From Euclidia mi (lineage: Eukaryota; Arthropoda; Insecta; Lepidoptera; Erebidae), in contig OX123209.2 of NCBI GenBank assembly GCA_944739405.2, positions 6,827,217 through 6,891,216 of the forward strand: a stretch of DNA of 64,000 nt, written 5' to 3'. Below the pieces are notes generated by a model that did no database searches, was not told the DNA's origin, and saw only the letters and a list, made by a program, of their open reading frames with translations. Both the position numbers and the translations under genes were made by a program. How positions within the stretch are numbered: the stretch's first letter is position 1; the number at the start of each line of letters is the position of its first letter. Positions 45,948 to 55,870 of the stretch are shown piece by piece.

Positions 45948-47358
45948 TAGTCGTATTTTTAATTAGACGAAGTCAACTGACGTTTACTGTGTTGTCAGTT
46001 TATGATGAAATAAAAATAGTGTTGTGACAAAGTGAATGATTGAAAAAACTCTTGAATGAATGAAATTGCCTCGATTGTCTAGTAAATAGTTAGTGTGCCG
46101 AACGGCCGATATCGGGTACAGTGTTCGAATTTTAGGCGTGCTTTGTACATACCAACGAGTTTTCGAAGACTATGTTCCTATAGTATGTACCTATACTGAA
46201 TACCGAGAGTTTTTAACATTAAGGAAAACATTGCGAGGAAACTTGTACACGCAGCTACTCCATTTTTCAGGAGTGATATGATGAAGTCCTTTTTCAAAAA
46301 GTGTTTTTACTTCTGTCATTTTGAAGGTTTTGTTATTTCTTGCAACATATCCTTTAGCCTGCGCCCATACCAACTCAATGTGATTGAGCTCACAGTGGTA
46401 TGGGGGCAGACGTCAAACAATTATCCCATGCTGCGCTGCCATCTCGTCCACAACATCCTTATCGCAATGTTCTTTTTTGTGCTGCCATACAATGTCTATA
46501 AGAGTAACTTTAACCATTGTTGCTTCGAATGAAATATTTTTGCTCGTTAGCCACTCTTGTATTCTAGGTTTAGTCCAAGACATTGTAGGCAGCGATTCTA
46601 GTTTCCTGAAGTGGTAGGGGGCATTATCCATCACTACTACGGAATTTGGTTTTTTGGCAAGACCTAAACCAATTTTCAAAGGAATCGGCATTCATCTCTT
46701 GATGATCTTCTTTATAGCTGTCTAATAAGCTGTCTTCTACGAATCCTTCTCCGCCTATATGGCCGATAATTAATCGTTTGCCCTTTCCTGAAGGCTGTTT
46801 TAAGCCAGTGGTCAAGCCATCTAGGAAGGCCTGGTTCAGATTCCTTGATAAGCTTGATGATTATAGCGGCAGCTTGATAATCTTGATGATTATAGCTTAT
46901 AGCGGCAAAAGTAAAATCGTCTAATTTATCTTTGAAACTGTGTTTCTTTCCACGTTTCTCGTAAGACTTAAATTGTTCATTTTCTTTGTATTCTTTTAAA
47001 ACACTGTAAACTGAGGTCACACCGATTCCCAAAATGTCAGCTGTTTTCGAAACATATTTTTTTTTCGAGAGCCTCAATAGGCAATAATGAAGCAGCTTTC
47101 TCCTAAAATACGTATTTGTAGACGTTTTGTATCATAAGTTTTTCGGTAACGTGTAACGTTTTTTCGTAACGTTTGACGTGCTTAGTTGAGGATCCATATC
47201 GTTTGTACGAAACAATATAGCAACAAATAAACACAACAATTACCACAATCACAACGTAACGGAAAACTTAACAAAAACAATAACTAAACACTAAACATTA
47301 TTTTACAAAATGACATTAGCTACTGTCAGCTGGCTTCGTCTAATTAAAAATACGACTA
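45948..47358 (-). mobile_element. Tc1/mariner-superfamily transposon, internally damaged
   Basis: 1,411 bp with TA on both sides (45946-45947, 47359-47360). Inverted ends TAGTCGTATTTTTAATTAGA, continuing as CGAAG(T/C)CA(A/G)CTGAC. It contains a broken DDE transposase on the minus strand. Confidence 0.85.
46191..47110 (-). pseudogene. IS630/Tc1-type transposase lacking the first catalytic block
   Basis: N-terminus: LSKKKYVSKTADILGIGVTS with SVYSVLKEYKENEQ, a helix-turn-helix. Then LDDFTFAAI, KGKRLIIGHIGGEGFVEDSL and DHQEMNADSFENWF, NSVVVMDNAPYHFRK (second Asp), WTKPRIQEWL, and, after a break near 46410, LPPYHCELNHIELVWAQAKG (third acidic residue). The segment that should contain LDET between SEPG and GLKQ is deleted near 46820-46850, so the first Asp is missing. 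A short TTGATGATTATAGC repeat near 46855-46900 and other shifts also break it. Confidence 0.82.
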
Positions 47359-47382
47359 TAGTACAATATCGTCGCCCTTGTG

Positions 47383-47412
47383 TAATTAATAATAATAATA
47401 ATAATAATTTAT
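47383..47412. repeat. short (AAT)n microsatellite, possible non-LTR tail
   Basis: TTAATTAATAATAATAATAATAATAATTTA. Such trinucleotide runs followed by TTTATTTATTCAC are typical 3' tails of minus-strand non-LTR elements, but no coding part follows. Confidence 0.6.
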
Positions 47413-47966
47413 TTATTCACAAAAATACAAAAGGTACGTACACTACAATTCGTCTTAAATTAAATCCATTGGTATAACTAGCCTAATGTCTTATATTTAG
47501 TTTTACATTATATAATAAGTACATGACTAATGAAAACATTGATGTGTTCATGCAATTATAAGCCTTAAGGTGGTTAACACTTTCAGACCGCGACTGTACA
47601 CAGCCATCGCGTCGGCTTATCTCGGTATCGTATTTCAAGGTCTGTTTATAGAAACTGTGAGACTGAACGTACTTTGTTGTTATTGTTTATTGAAGAATGG
47701 GCCTTATTCATGGTGTTATAATAAGTAGTTACGACATTAATGGATGGAACATTCATTTATATCATCCTATCCGTTTAGAGATCTGTACCCTTAGCACGAA
47801 CATTTAACAATTTCTTCATAGAATAGTAGAGAGACAACTATTCGATAACAGATACGGAACTATTCACGGAAGCCTAAATCTTACTTTCGTGAACTCTATA
47901 CGAATACTTAACTATAGTTATCTAGAACGAAGATTACAATGACAATCTCCCTATATTAACCCTTAA

Positions 47967-48893
47967 CTGGTATTGGGGTCAAAATTGACCCCACGCGCTC
48001 ATATTTATAACCATAACTTTGCAGTTTATGTCCCTACACTCACGCGCATCAAGGTAATCTCATTACGTCGCGGGGTGCGGCGGGTGACGGACGCGCGTGA
48101 TTTACCTGATAGTAGGAACAGAGGTATGTACATTGATGGGGTCAGAATTGACCCCGATACCAGAAGTGTGTATTTTATTATAAGAGTTGTTATGTAACAT
48201 TTTAATATTTTTTTAGAACGCAATCATCGAAATGGCGGGTTATCTACGTAATGATGAAATCGCACATCTTTTAGAAGATGAAGACCAAGAATCTGACTCC
48301 GAAATTACTCGTGATGCCGCAACAGCTGCCTGTGACCAAGAAATGATCAGTGACTGCGAGGAAGCTGAAATACTTAGCTGTTCTGAAGACAGTGTAATAG
48401 CTGAGGAATCCAATTCTTCGAGTTCAGGCAGTGCAGAACAAGATGATGAGGAAATCCCGCAAACTTCCGGCTTTTACACGGGTAAAAATAGATTCAAATG
48501 GTCTATAAATCCACCTAGTTTTTAGATTAAAGTAGAATTTTTTTTGTTTTAATTTAAGTTGCCATTTTTTTAAATTAAGCTGATTATAAAGGAAGTTCCT
48601 GATTTTTGTTAATTTAATTATATAAGAAAAGGATCTCAAGATATTTTAGAATGTTGTTTTTAAATTTTTATATAAATAATAATATCTAAAGTTAAGTCTA
48701 AGAAAATAAGTAGGTGTTCGTTTTTTTTTAAATAAAAACGTGATCTCATGTTAATATTTGCTCTCTCTTGTTAAAAATTTGACTAATGTTTACAATATAA
48801 GTACTTCTTTCATAAATAAAACAAATATTTTGAATTTACCGGTTTTTCCCCTTTAATTTCTATACTGGGGTCATTTCTGACCCCCCATACCAC
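47967..48893 (+). mobile_element. internally deleted piggyBac transposon
   Basis: 927 bp flanked by TTAA on both sides (47963-47966, 48894-48897). The ends are CTGGTATTGGGGTCAAAATT on the left and, inverted, GTGGTATGGGGGGTCAGAAA. A palindrome GGGGTCAAAATTGACCCC (47975-47992) recurs as GGGGTCAGAATTGACCCC near 48140 and, diverged, GGGGTCATTTCTGACCCC at the right end; these are good candidates for transposase-binding sites. Only a short N-terminal ORF remains inside. Confidence 0.88.
48232..48525 (+). CDS. piggyBac transposase N-terminal fragment, 97 residues
   Basis: Starts MAGYLRNDEIAHLLEDEDQE with an acidic, disordered N-terminus (SDSEITRD, ISDCEEAEILSC, ...). It reaches FYTGKNRFKWSINPPSF, the (Y)TGKxxFKW motif just before the catalytic core in piggyBac transposases, then stops at TAG. 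The stop lies at the point where the rest (about 450-500 residues, all catalytic Asp and the Cys-rich domain) has been deleted. The ORF is clean, so the deletion is recent or the fragment is kept. It cannot catalyse transposition; a regulatory effect is speculative. Confidence 0.75.
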   Translation: MAGYLRNDEIAHLLEDEDQESDSEITRDAATAACDQEMISDCEEAEILSCSEDSVIAEESNSSSSGSAEQDDEEIPQTSGFYTGKNRFKWSINPPSF

Positions 48894-49027
48894 TTAAGAT
48901 AAGAATTCATTTAGAATTCATTTATTTGCACACAATAACAATAACATGAATTATAAGAATTAAAGTAAGCAGATAAGTACATACATAACATTATATGTGC
49001 AACAACAATCTATAGCTTGCATTAGGT

Positions 49028-49190
49028 AGGCAGCATCGCGTTCGCGACAATCGCTCACGCCGACACGCGACGGCCGGCGGACCGACCGGCGACCAGTGCC
49101 GCTTGAACAGCGCTGCTCGACGCACGCGCACGCGCCGCAAGCACAGCGCCAGCCATGCCGACCGATAAGTTAACGCGTCGCAGCATTATA
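49028..49190. other. short CpG-dense stretch, unassigned
   Basis: About 160 bp rich in CG (CGCGTTCGCGACAATCGC, CGACGGCCGGCGGACCGACC, ACGCGCACGCGCCGC) within AT-rich DNA. No ORF and no recognised element. It could be the 5' end of an element or a host regulatory island. Confidence 0.4.
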
Positions 49191-49199
49191 TAACACAAA

Positions 49200-50430
49200 T
49201 TATTATGTTGTCATAGGCGCCAAGCGCTTGCAACGTCAGTCTCATAAATAACGCATATTTACACGCACCTTACTTACATTATAAATAACAATAACAATAG
49301 GATCAGCATAAAGGTACGTGTTCTACACTATAAACAAACTATGCTTATGTACAGGTAAATTATATAATAATTATGTTATTGTTATGCTATGACTGAAACG
49401 GATCTCGTTTATTATTTTAGAATTCATGGAAAAAGCAGAATCAGCTAGTACACAAAGATATGTAGCGAGCGACGCGTCCAGAGTTGTCAGCATAATTCGC
49501 AGCTATTATATATCAGCTACCTACCGATCCTGCTGGCGGCTAGCGGCACAAATGCCATGACACAATAAGATCTATATTTTTTTATGAGCAAACTATGAAC
49601 AATGGGTAAGCAGTATTTAATTATTAAAATAATGTATTTTTGTAATTATGTAGGCTGTCCTCAGATAAGCAGGCTATTCCTTTTCATTTCTTTTCAGTTT
49701 TTGGGCTTCCTTCAGATAAATTGCGAAAGCATCGTGCCGCCAACACAGAGGAATACAGAAGCTTGTCAAAAAAAAAAACTACTCATAAAAGAAAGAGAGC
49801 TCGGCTTGGTTCGGTATAATATTGTGTGGCAAATAGGCCATCAGCTCAGTATTATGTTGCAAAAATAAAAATTTGCAACCCTGCTTTTCAGCTGAGGCCT
49901 CTGAAGGGCTAGTGGGCTTACTATTTCTACAGTCAGATGTTACTTATTTATGCAATCAGATGGATAAATTAGGTTCCAGTTATAAGTCAAATATGCAGTC
50001 AATAAAACCAAAAAATACTGCTAGAAACATTTCAACAACAAAAAAAAAAAAACATATATATAGGTTATATATATATATATTTTTTTTTGACACTCGTATA
50101 AAAGTCAATGGAAGCTATGTCGAATAACATAAAAAGGGCAGTAAAATAGGCAGCAAAGTATGGCATAATATTGAAAATCATAAGTACAAAAGGATATAAT
50201 GATATTAAGCAAATATGTCAGTAATAAAATTTCAAAATAAAATAGGTCAACAGATATGATTAAAATAATAAAATTAAAATAGGCCTGTAAAGAGGGCAAT
50301 GAGATAAAATTAATACATATTAACAAGCAAATAAAAAGGATAATTAGACATATTATAAAAGTATAGTAAATATATTACGTATTATAAAAGGTTATTAGGC
50401 ATGTAATTACTCATTATAACTATTTTGCCT
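49200..50430. other. no gene seen
   Basis: AT-rich, only short chance ORFs. The part after about 50050 is probably unrelated flank of the non-LTR element, whose polyadenylation signal AATAAA (minus) is at 50437. Confidence 0.4.
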
Positions 50431-50455
50431 TTTATTTATTGAGTTGTGCACATGT

Positions 50456-53317
50456 TTAAGTATATTGCGGCCAAGTGCTGTTTATTTGTTCATTTAAAAG
50501 CATTGCTTTTAGTTTTAATTTAAAATTCTGTGCGCCTTTTAAACTACGTATTGGTGGTGGCAGATTATTCCAGCACTTTGTTGCGCAATACCTAAAACTG
50601 CCTCGAAACGCCGCGCTGATATGAGCAGGCACGCGTAAGGGACCCGAGAGTGCTCGTTTGGGAAATTTACTATATTCACTAATCCAATCAATTTTATTGT
50701 ATAAGTAGCTTGGCATTTTATTTTTAATAACTCCAAACAGCAAGGTAGCCATATGATATTGTCTTCTGAAAGACATCTTGAGGATTTTGTGTGAGTTTAA
50801 AAAGGGTGTAACATGATGTCTAGGTGGTATACAGTAGCAAAAACGAGCGCACGCGTTCTGCACACGTTGAATCTGACCTGCTGTCTTGACTAAAATTCTC
50901 GGCCCGTAAGCAGTATCCAAGTAATTAAATTTGGATAAAACTAGCGAGTCCACCAACTGTTCCCGTAGTGTGATGCTTAAATAGTCACGAACCCTGTATA
51001 GAACTTTAAGACGATAAAAGCAGTTTCTGACTACGTCAGAAATGTGCTTCTCGAATCGTAACTCCTCGTCCATCATCAGACCGAGATTCCGTGCCATTTG
51101 TACACGTTCAATGACTTCATTGTCTACACATATTTGCGGTTTTTTACTCGCAATAACCTTTCGCTGTTTAGTTGACCCCAGGATCAAATACTTTGTTTTA
51201 TTAGCGTTTAGCACGAGTGAGTTACGCCTGGCCCATTCGAAAATACTTGTCAAGTCCTGGTTTATTTCTTCCACTGCTGCCTGAGTATTACCAGGGTGGA
51301 AAGTGTGGTACACCTGCACATCATCAGCGTATGTGTGGTACTTGCAGTGTTTTATGTAGTTAACCATATCTGCGCTATATAAAATGAATAAAAGAGGTCC
51401 GATTACTGAACCCTGGGGAACTCCTCTGACAATATTCGAGAGACAGGATCGCGATGCCGTACCATCAGAACTACGTAGTTCAACAAACTGTGAGCGGTTA
51501 CTCAGATAGGAATGAAACCATCTGACTGAATTTGTGTCAAAACCATAGTATTTCAATTTTGATAATAGCAGAGGAATATTTATACAGTCGAATGCCCTGG
51601 AAAAGTCGAGTAAGACCAAAACTGTGCCCTTCCTTTGGTCCTGTGCAGCCAATACGTTGTCCAAAACATCCATAATAGCTGTCGTGGTGCTGCGATGCTT
51701 TCTGAAACCTGACTGAGTATCTGGCAGGATGTTATTAGACTCCAGAAATTCACGGAGTTGTGCTGCTACTACTTTTTCCAGGATTTTAGATAGGCAGGGC
51801 AGGATGCTGATTGGCCTAAGTTCTTTGACTTCAGTAACATTTGCATTTTTAGGAATAGGTCTAACAATCGCTGTCTTCCAGCTTGTTGGAAATTTGCAGT
51901 CGCTAATGGATTTATTCACAATTAATGTGATTATGTCTAAGGTATGTGGAGCAAGCAGAGAGATCATATCAAGAGTAATTCCATCAGTACCCGCAGCATT
52001 AGAGTGAAGTTCCTTTATGATCTTAGCTATTACTGTTGATTCAACGGGCTTTAAGCTAAAAACGGCCGGCCCAAACCTATTGAACTCGTAGAATGTTAGG
52101 CTTGATATAGATATTGATGGGTCCCCAGGTACATTTAAGAAGTGAGTATTAATGGCATTTGGATCGTTAAGATGCATCGGCAGTTCGAAACCCCTCTGCG
52201 GTAGTATATTTGTTTTAAGACTTTTCCATAAAGTTTTCGGGTTTTTTATATTGTTATTAATGTTTTGTTGAAAATAGCACTTCTTTTCATTGAACAGAGC
52301 TATGTCTACTTGTTTTTTTAATAATTTGTAATAATCTTTATGTACATTACACTTAGTGCGCCTGTATTTATTTAGTGCGACGTCACGTAGACGCATCATG
52401 AGTCTCACATTGCTAGTGATCCATGGAGCAGGTAATTCCCTTATAATTCTTGTTCTTAATGGCGCGTGTAGATCAAACAAATATGTTAGCGAAGTAGTGT
52501 AATCTAGTACAATGTCATCAAGATCCGTATGTTTTTTAAATTGGTCCCAATTTATGCGCTCAATGTCTTTATTAAACCGCTCAGAATCTATGTCAGCCAG
52601 TGCTCTGAAACTAATAGTTTTAGGTTTCACCTTAGGTTTTCCAAATGACAACTCACAAGCTATAAATGCGTGTCCATTGACAGTCCCCATGCCCTCCACA
52701 TCCACAGATCGAACCACAGCGTCGGTGCAAACCACATCAATGAGAGAACAAGAATTCTCAGTAAAATGAGTAGGAGAATTTACTACCTGTTTGAGGCCTG
52801 TACATGATAAAAAAGTATGAAATATGCCAATATTAGCATTGGAGGGGTTAAGCAAATTGATATTAAGGTCACCCAAAAACATAATGTGATCATATTTCGA
52901 AAATGCCGCTATGGTGTCCATAATCGAATCTAGAAAAGTTTGTGCTTCTGACCAGGGAGGACGATAAGCTGTGCCAATTATTATTACGTTACTATTCACT
53001 CTCAATTTAATCCACATTTGCTCTGTAGTTGGATGGTCTGGATGAGCACACAACTGTATGCTTAGGCCACTTCTTACGTAGAAACCTACACCTCCGCCAC
53101 GACCGCCTCGAATATGAGAAGGGCGAGGCACGTGTTTAAGGCGATAATTCGGTATAGACGGGGCTCTGCCCTCTTCTCCTGGCCTTAACCAAGTTTCATT
53201 TACAGCTACTAAATCAAATTGGTGGCGTAATATTGCAGCTATGAAATCATCATGTTTTGTCCCCAGTGACCCGGCATTAAAAAGTCCGACTTTTAAGTAT
53301 TTATTTTTATAAACCAT
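50456..53317 (-). CDS. non-LTR ORF2: apurinic endonuclease and reverse transcriptase
   Basis: 953 residues without a stop. Residues 1-230 form an endonuclease: KVGLFNAGSLGTKHDDF, LVAVNETWLRP (catalytic Glu), VGFYVRSGLSI, IIGTAYRPPW, IMFLGDLNINLL and NGHAFIACEL. Residues about 440-720 form RT: NAAGTDGITLDMI, ELRPISILPCLSKILEKVV, TQSGFRKHRSTTTAI, VLLDFSRAFDCIN, VRGVPQGSVIGPLLFILY and YHTYADDVQVYHT (YADD intact). The C-terminal domain has KFNYLDTAYGPRI and CARFCYCIPPRHHVTPFL. There is no RNase H. The final SDH box of the endonuclease reads NGHAF, so Asp is replaced by Gly next to the His, which may matter for nicking. It acts with ORF1 in target-primed reverse transcription. Confidence 0.92.
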   Translation of the reverse strand: MVYKNKYLKVGLFNAGSLGTKHDDFIAAILRHQFDLVAVNETWLRPGEEGRAPSIPNYRLKHVPRPSHIRGGRGGGVGFYVRSGLSIQLCAHPDHPTTEQMWIKLRVNSNVIIIGTAYRPPWSEAQTFLDSIMDTIAAFSKYDHIMFLGDLNINLLNPSNANIGIFHTFLSCTGLKQVVNSPTHFTENSCSLIDVVCTDAVVRSVDVEGMGTVNGHAFIACELSFGKPKVKPKTISFRALADIDSERFNKDIERINWDQFKKHTDLDDIVLDYTTSLTYLFDLHAPLRTRIIRELPAPWITSNVRLMMRLRDVALNKYRRTKCNVHKDYYKLLKKQVDIALFNEKKCYFQQNINNNIKNPKTLWKSLKTNILPQRGFELPMHLNDPNAINTHFLNVPGDPSISISSLTFYEFNRFGPAVFSLKPVESTVIAKIIKELHSNAAGTDGITLDMISLLAPHTLDIITLIVNKSISDCKFPTSWKTAIVRPIPKNANVTEVKELRPISILPCLSKILEKVVAAQLREFLESNNILPDTQSGFRKHRSTTTAIMDVLDNVLAAQDQRKGTVLVLLDFSRAFDCINIPLLLSKLKYYGFDTNSVRWFHSYLSNRSQFVELRSSDGTASRSCLSNIVRGVPQGSVIGPLLFILYSADMVNYIKHCKYHTYADDVQVYHTFHPGNTQAAVEEINQDLTSIFEWARRNSLVLNANKTKYLILGSTKQRKVIASKKPQICVDNEVIERVQMARNLGLMMDEELRFEKHISDVVRNCFYRLKVLYRVRDYLSITLREQLVDSLVLSKFNYLDTAYGPRILVKTAGQIQRVQNACARFCYCIPPRHHVTPFLNSHKILKMSFRRQYHMATLLFGVIKNKMPSYLYNKIDWISEYSKFPKRALSGPLRVPAHISAAFRGSFRYCATKCWNNLPPPIRSLKGAQNFKLKLKAMLLNEQINSTWPQYT

Positions 53318-53652
53318 TACTACAAATGATAAATATTATCATCAAAGTAGGTTGATTGCTATCGTTAGACGAGTAAAAGTAGTGAAGCCTCAGCTGAGAA
53401 CAGACGCCTTTGTACATAACCACCACAATTAAATACCTAAACCGAGCCAACTGTAAAAACATTTTGAATAGTAAGTCGACATACAAGAATGCAAGAAAAC
53501 AAATACGACAAAAATGTATATGATATCTGGAATTAAGTAATTGGAAAATTGTAAATAGTAATAAGAATTTATAAATTTTAGATTGCATTATTAAATGATT
53601 AATTGTAAATAATATAAAAATTAAACATGCAGTACATTTGTATAATATTTCG

Positions 53653-54687
53653 TCAAACTGGGTTGTTTCCAAAAACACGACTTATGTCGTTTTCCGTCGC
53701 GATTATAAAAGCAGGTTTACCGTCTGCCTGTTTTACATAAATCCTTCCACGTTTAGTCCAGACGTACTTCCACTGCAGGCGAGCTCGAGCTTCACGTGTC
53801 TTGTAGAGGAGACCACGGTTGATTTTAGTAAGCCTCTCATTTATGTAAAATGGACGAGACTCTGAGGACAGGCCGAAGTCTGCGGTATCGGCCCCACGTC
53901 TAACTCGCATACTCTGTAACATCTTATCGCGCACCGAGCGCTGCGCGAGCCGAATCACCAACGGGCGTGGGCGAGCAGAGGTCGAGCTCGAGATACTACC
54001 GCGAGGCTGTCTTGTGCCGGTCCGCTCAGCAAATACTAAATCTCGTTCATCTACAGGAACGCCCAACTTAGCGCCAATTAAGCTGACTAAGTGTCCTGGA
54101 TTCTCACCGGCAGTCTCAGGTACATTTGTTATTTCAAGGTCATTCGCAAGGAGGTCTTGATCCCTTTCATTAAGCTCTTTTCGCAGCTGATCTATAACGG
54201 CTTCATTGTCGTTGACTATGTTGACTTTAGTGGAAAGCTCCCTCTCCAGCACCTCAACTTTCTCTTCTAAAGTCTCGAGTCGTGTGGTATTGCCGTCCAG
54301 CGCGACGCGCAAGTCTTGAAATTCCTGCCGGAGCAACGTAATCGACTCCTGCATGCTGCACATTTGTTTACGAAACATGTGGAGCTCGCGAGCCAAGTCA
54401 GTATGCTCAATATCAGTACTGTTCAACCCGGTCATGTTTTCATTACCAGGTGAGGTAAAAGATTCCCTGTCATCAATTGTTTCTATATCCGGCACACCCT
54501 TGGCCGGTGTCTCCGATCGATTATTCCGGGGTTTATTTTTGGAGCATTCAGGACATATCCAATTCGGTAATTTTGCTGCTGCTTTAGCCTTACCTAAACA
54601 TTGAAAGTGGTAGCTCGTGGGGCATTTCGAACAGGTGGCGCCATCTGTTTTATTCATGAAGCGACCACAGGCTCCACAGTTATGCAT
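53653..54687 (-). CDS. non-LTR ORF1: PHD finger, coiled coil and C-terminal nucleic-acid-binding domain
   Basis: 344 residues, uninterrupted. Residues 1-50 form a PHD-type zinc finger (CGACGRFMN..CSKC..YHFQC..WICPEC). About 95-180 are heptad-rich coiled coil (LHMFRKQMCSMQESITLLRQ..LETLEEKVEVLERELS). About 185-330 form a compact C-terminal domain (DLEITNVPET, FAERTG, RPLVIRLAQRSVRDKML, FYINERLTKINRGLLYKTRE, WKYVWTKRGRIYVKQ) like the single-stranded nucleic-acid-binding domain of LINE ORF1 proteins. PHD plus coiled coil is known for CR1-like ORF1s in animals. Its partner ORF2 lies 335 bp downstream. Confidence 0.88.
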   Translation of the reverse strand: MHNCGACGRFMNKTDGATCSKCPTSYHFQCLGKAKAAAKLPNWICPECSKNKPRNNRSETPAKGVPDIETIDDRESFTSPGNENMTGLNSTDIEHTDLARELHMFRKQMCSMQESITLLRQEFQDLRVALDGNTTRLETLEEKVEVLERELSTKVNIVNDNEAVIDQLRKELNERDQDLLANDLEITNVPETAGENPGHLVSLIGAKLGVPVDERDLVFAERTGTRQPRGSISSSTSARPRPLVIRLAQRSVRDKMLQSMRVRRGADTADFGLSSESRPFYINERLTKINRGLLYKTREARARLQWKYVWTKRGRIYVKQADGKPAFIIATENDISRVFGNNPV

Positions 54688-55219
54688 TGTGATGGTTTAT
54701 CGGCGTAAGATACAGCAATACGATAAAAGTTCACTTATCGCTTGTCCCACAGCAACTTTTGGTTCTTATAAACAATGTCAGATCAATGGTTAGTCAGCTG
54801 ATCAACAACAGCTGTTCATGTAGGTAAACAACTTATGAACAATATTCACACACCCGCGAATATAGTTAATCACTGTATGCATATGTTATTAAGTCTTTTT
54901 TATAATGTTTTTACCATCAATTTGTCACTTCATTTACAGTTAAAACTTTAATACGATTATTGGATTTAATATTTTTATTGTTTAGAAAGTCTACGGGCGT
55001 TAAGTAAATGTTTAATTGTTTTCACAGTTCGTTTATTTTATTTTATTTAATCAGTCTCACTTCACTTTGCTAACATTTATGTGCACACTATACAGTTTAT
55101 ATACTCAGATTACACTCACAAAAGACCTAATTAACACTTTTAAATAAAAAACTTGCAATTTATTTACTGATCGATCTATAAGACGACCATATTCGATCGC
55201 AGCGCCCTCTAGCCAAGTC

Positions 55220-55246
55220 TTTTTTTTTTTTTTTTTTTTTTTTTTT
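55220..55246 (-). other. 27-base poly(A) tract at the end of a retrocopied transcript
   Basis: On the minus strand CTATGATTAAG is followed by A27 and then GACTTGGCTAGAGG. TTAAG + A is the form of many mononegavirus gene ends; a simple poly(A) tail of any retrocopied mRNA is the alternative. Confidence 0.7.
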
Positions 55247-55513
55247 CTTAATCATAGTTACTATAATACTTACATCTAATCTTACATCTATCTGTGCTTT
55301 CTAGCTTCCTTAAAGTCTACCTTAATTCAAGTCTTTGTTTAGCACCTATGTCAAAATATAGACACACTTGACTGGGATTCCAAGCTTCGAAGTTAAAAGA
55401 ACACTCCGCTTCACACTGGAACGTCCAACCAATGTGTCTAAGATCTTACACAATACGCTAGGTTTATACCTATAGTTGAGGATTACAATTCGTAGCCTAG
55501 AGAGTAAATGCGA

Positions 55514-55870
55514 TTATAAACCTAAATTATAGATGAGGTAATCCGTTTGGTTGAATTGGTCCCTCTTGCAGTCATGACTGATGGCCGGGTGAGGTAAAAC
55601 CCTTAGTCTTTGATACGTGAGGGAGGGTTTGCTTAGTCTTAGAATGGTGGGGAGTTGGCCAGTTGGGTCAATGGTTGTTGTGTGGGGATGATCAAATATG
55701 GATCTTTGGGAGATGAAGGAAAGGGACCTCAGGGAGTGGCGGGGGAAGGCCTTGGAGGAGTGTGGGAGGGATCTGATCTTTGGTCTCTTGATGGATGTCT
55801 TGGGTTTTGGCACATAACTTTGAACATGTTGAGTTGCGGATGATTGGGATTCAATGAATCTGCAATTCAT
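55514..55870 (-). CDS. second ORF of the poly(A)-tailed insertion, overlapping the first by 20 bases
   Basis: 118 residues from the ATG at 55868-55870 (MNCRFIESQS). Ser/Pro/Arg-rich and basic (KPKTSIKRPKIRSLPHSSKA, SLRSLSFISQRSIF), no domain I know. It starts inside the last codons of the 434-codon ORF in another frame and may be a separate downstream gene, an overlapping accessory gene or chance. I see no frameshift inside it. The function is unknown. Confidence 0.45.
   Translation of the reverse strand: MNCRFIESQSSATQHVQSYVPKPKTSIKRPKIRSLPHSSKAFPRHSLRSLSFISQRSIFDHPHTTTIDPTGQLPTILRLSKPSLTYQRLRVLPHPAISHDCKRDQFNQTDYLIYNLGL

Larger units (their letters stand above)
50430..54990 (-). mobile_element. 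apparently complete two-ORF non-LTR retrotransposon (CR1/Jockey-like)
   Basis: The minus-strand order is 5' UTR (about 300 bp, right boundary uncertain), ORF1 (54687-53653), a 335-bp spacer, ORF2 (53317-50456) and a short 3' UTR with AATAAA. Neither ORF is interrupted, in contrast to every other autonomous element in the window. Precise ends and target duplication could not be fixed. Confidence 0.8.

Noticed and set aside
47383..47412. CRISPR-like or satellite array
   Set aside because: Only a simple AAT run; no spacers. No CRISPR array exists in the window and the DNA is eukaryotic.
49602..50127. Two neighbouring plus-strand ORFs as a small host gene
   Set aside because: No domain, no plausible splice pattern and low-complexity A runs; could be a remnant of an element but not supportable.
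53307..53678. 123-residue hydrophobic ORF between ORF1 and ORF2 of the intact non-LTR element
   Set aside because: Composition is that of AT-rich spacer DNA and no known element of this type has such a gene.
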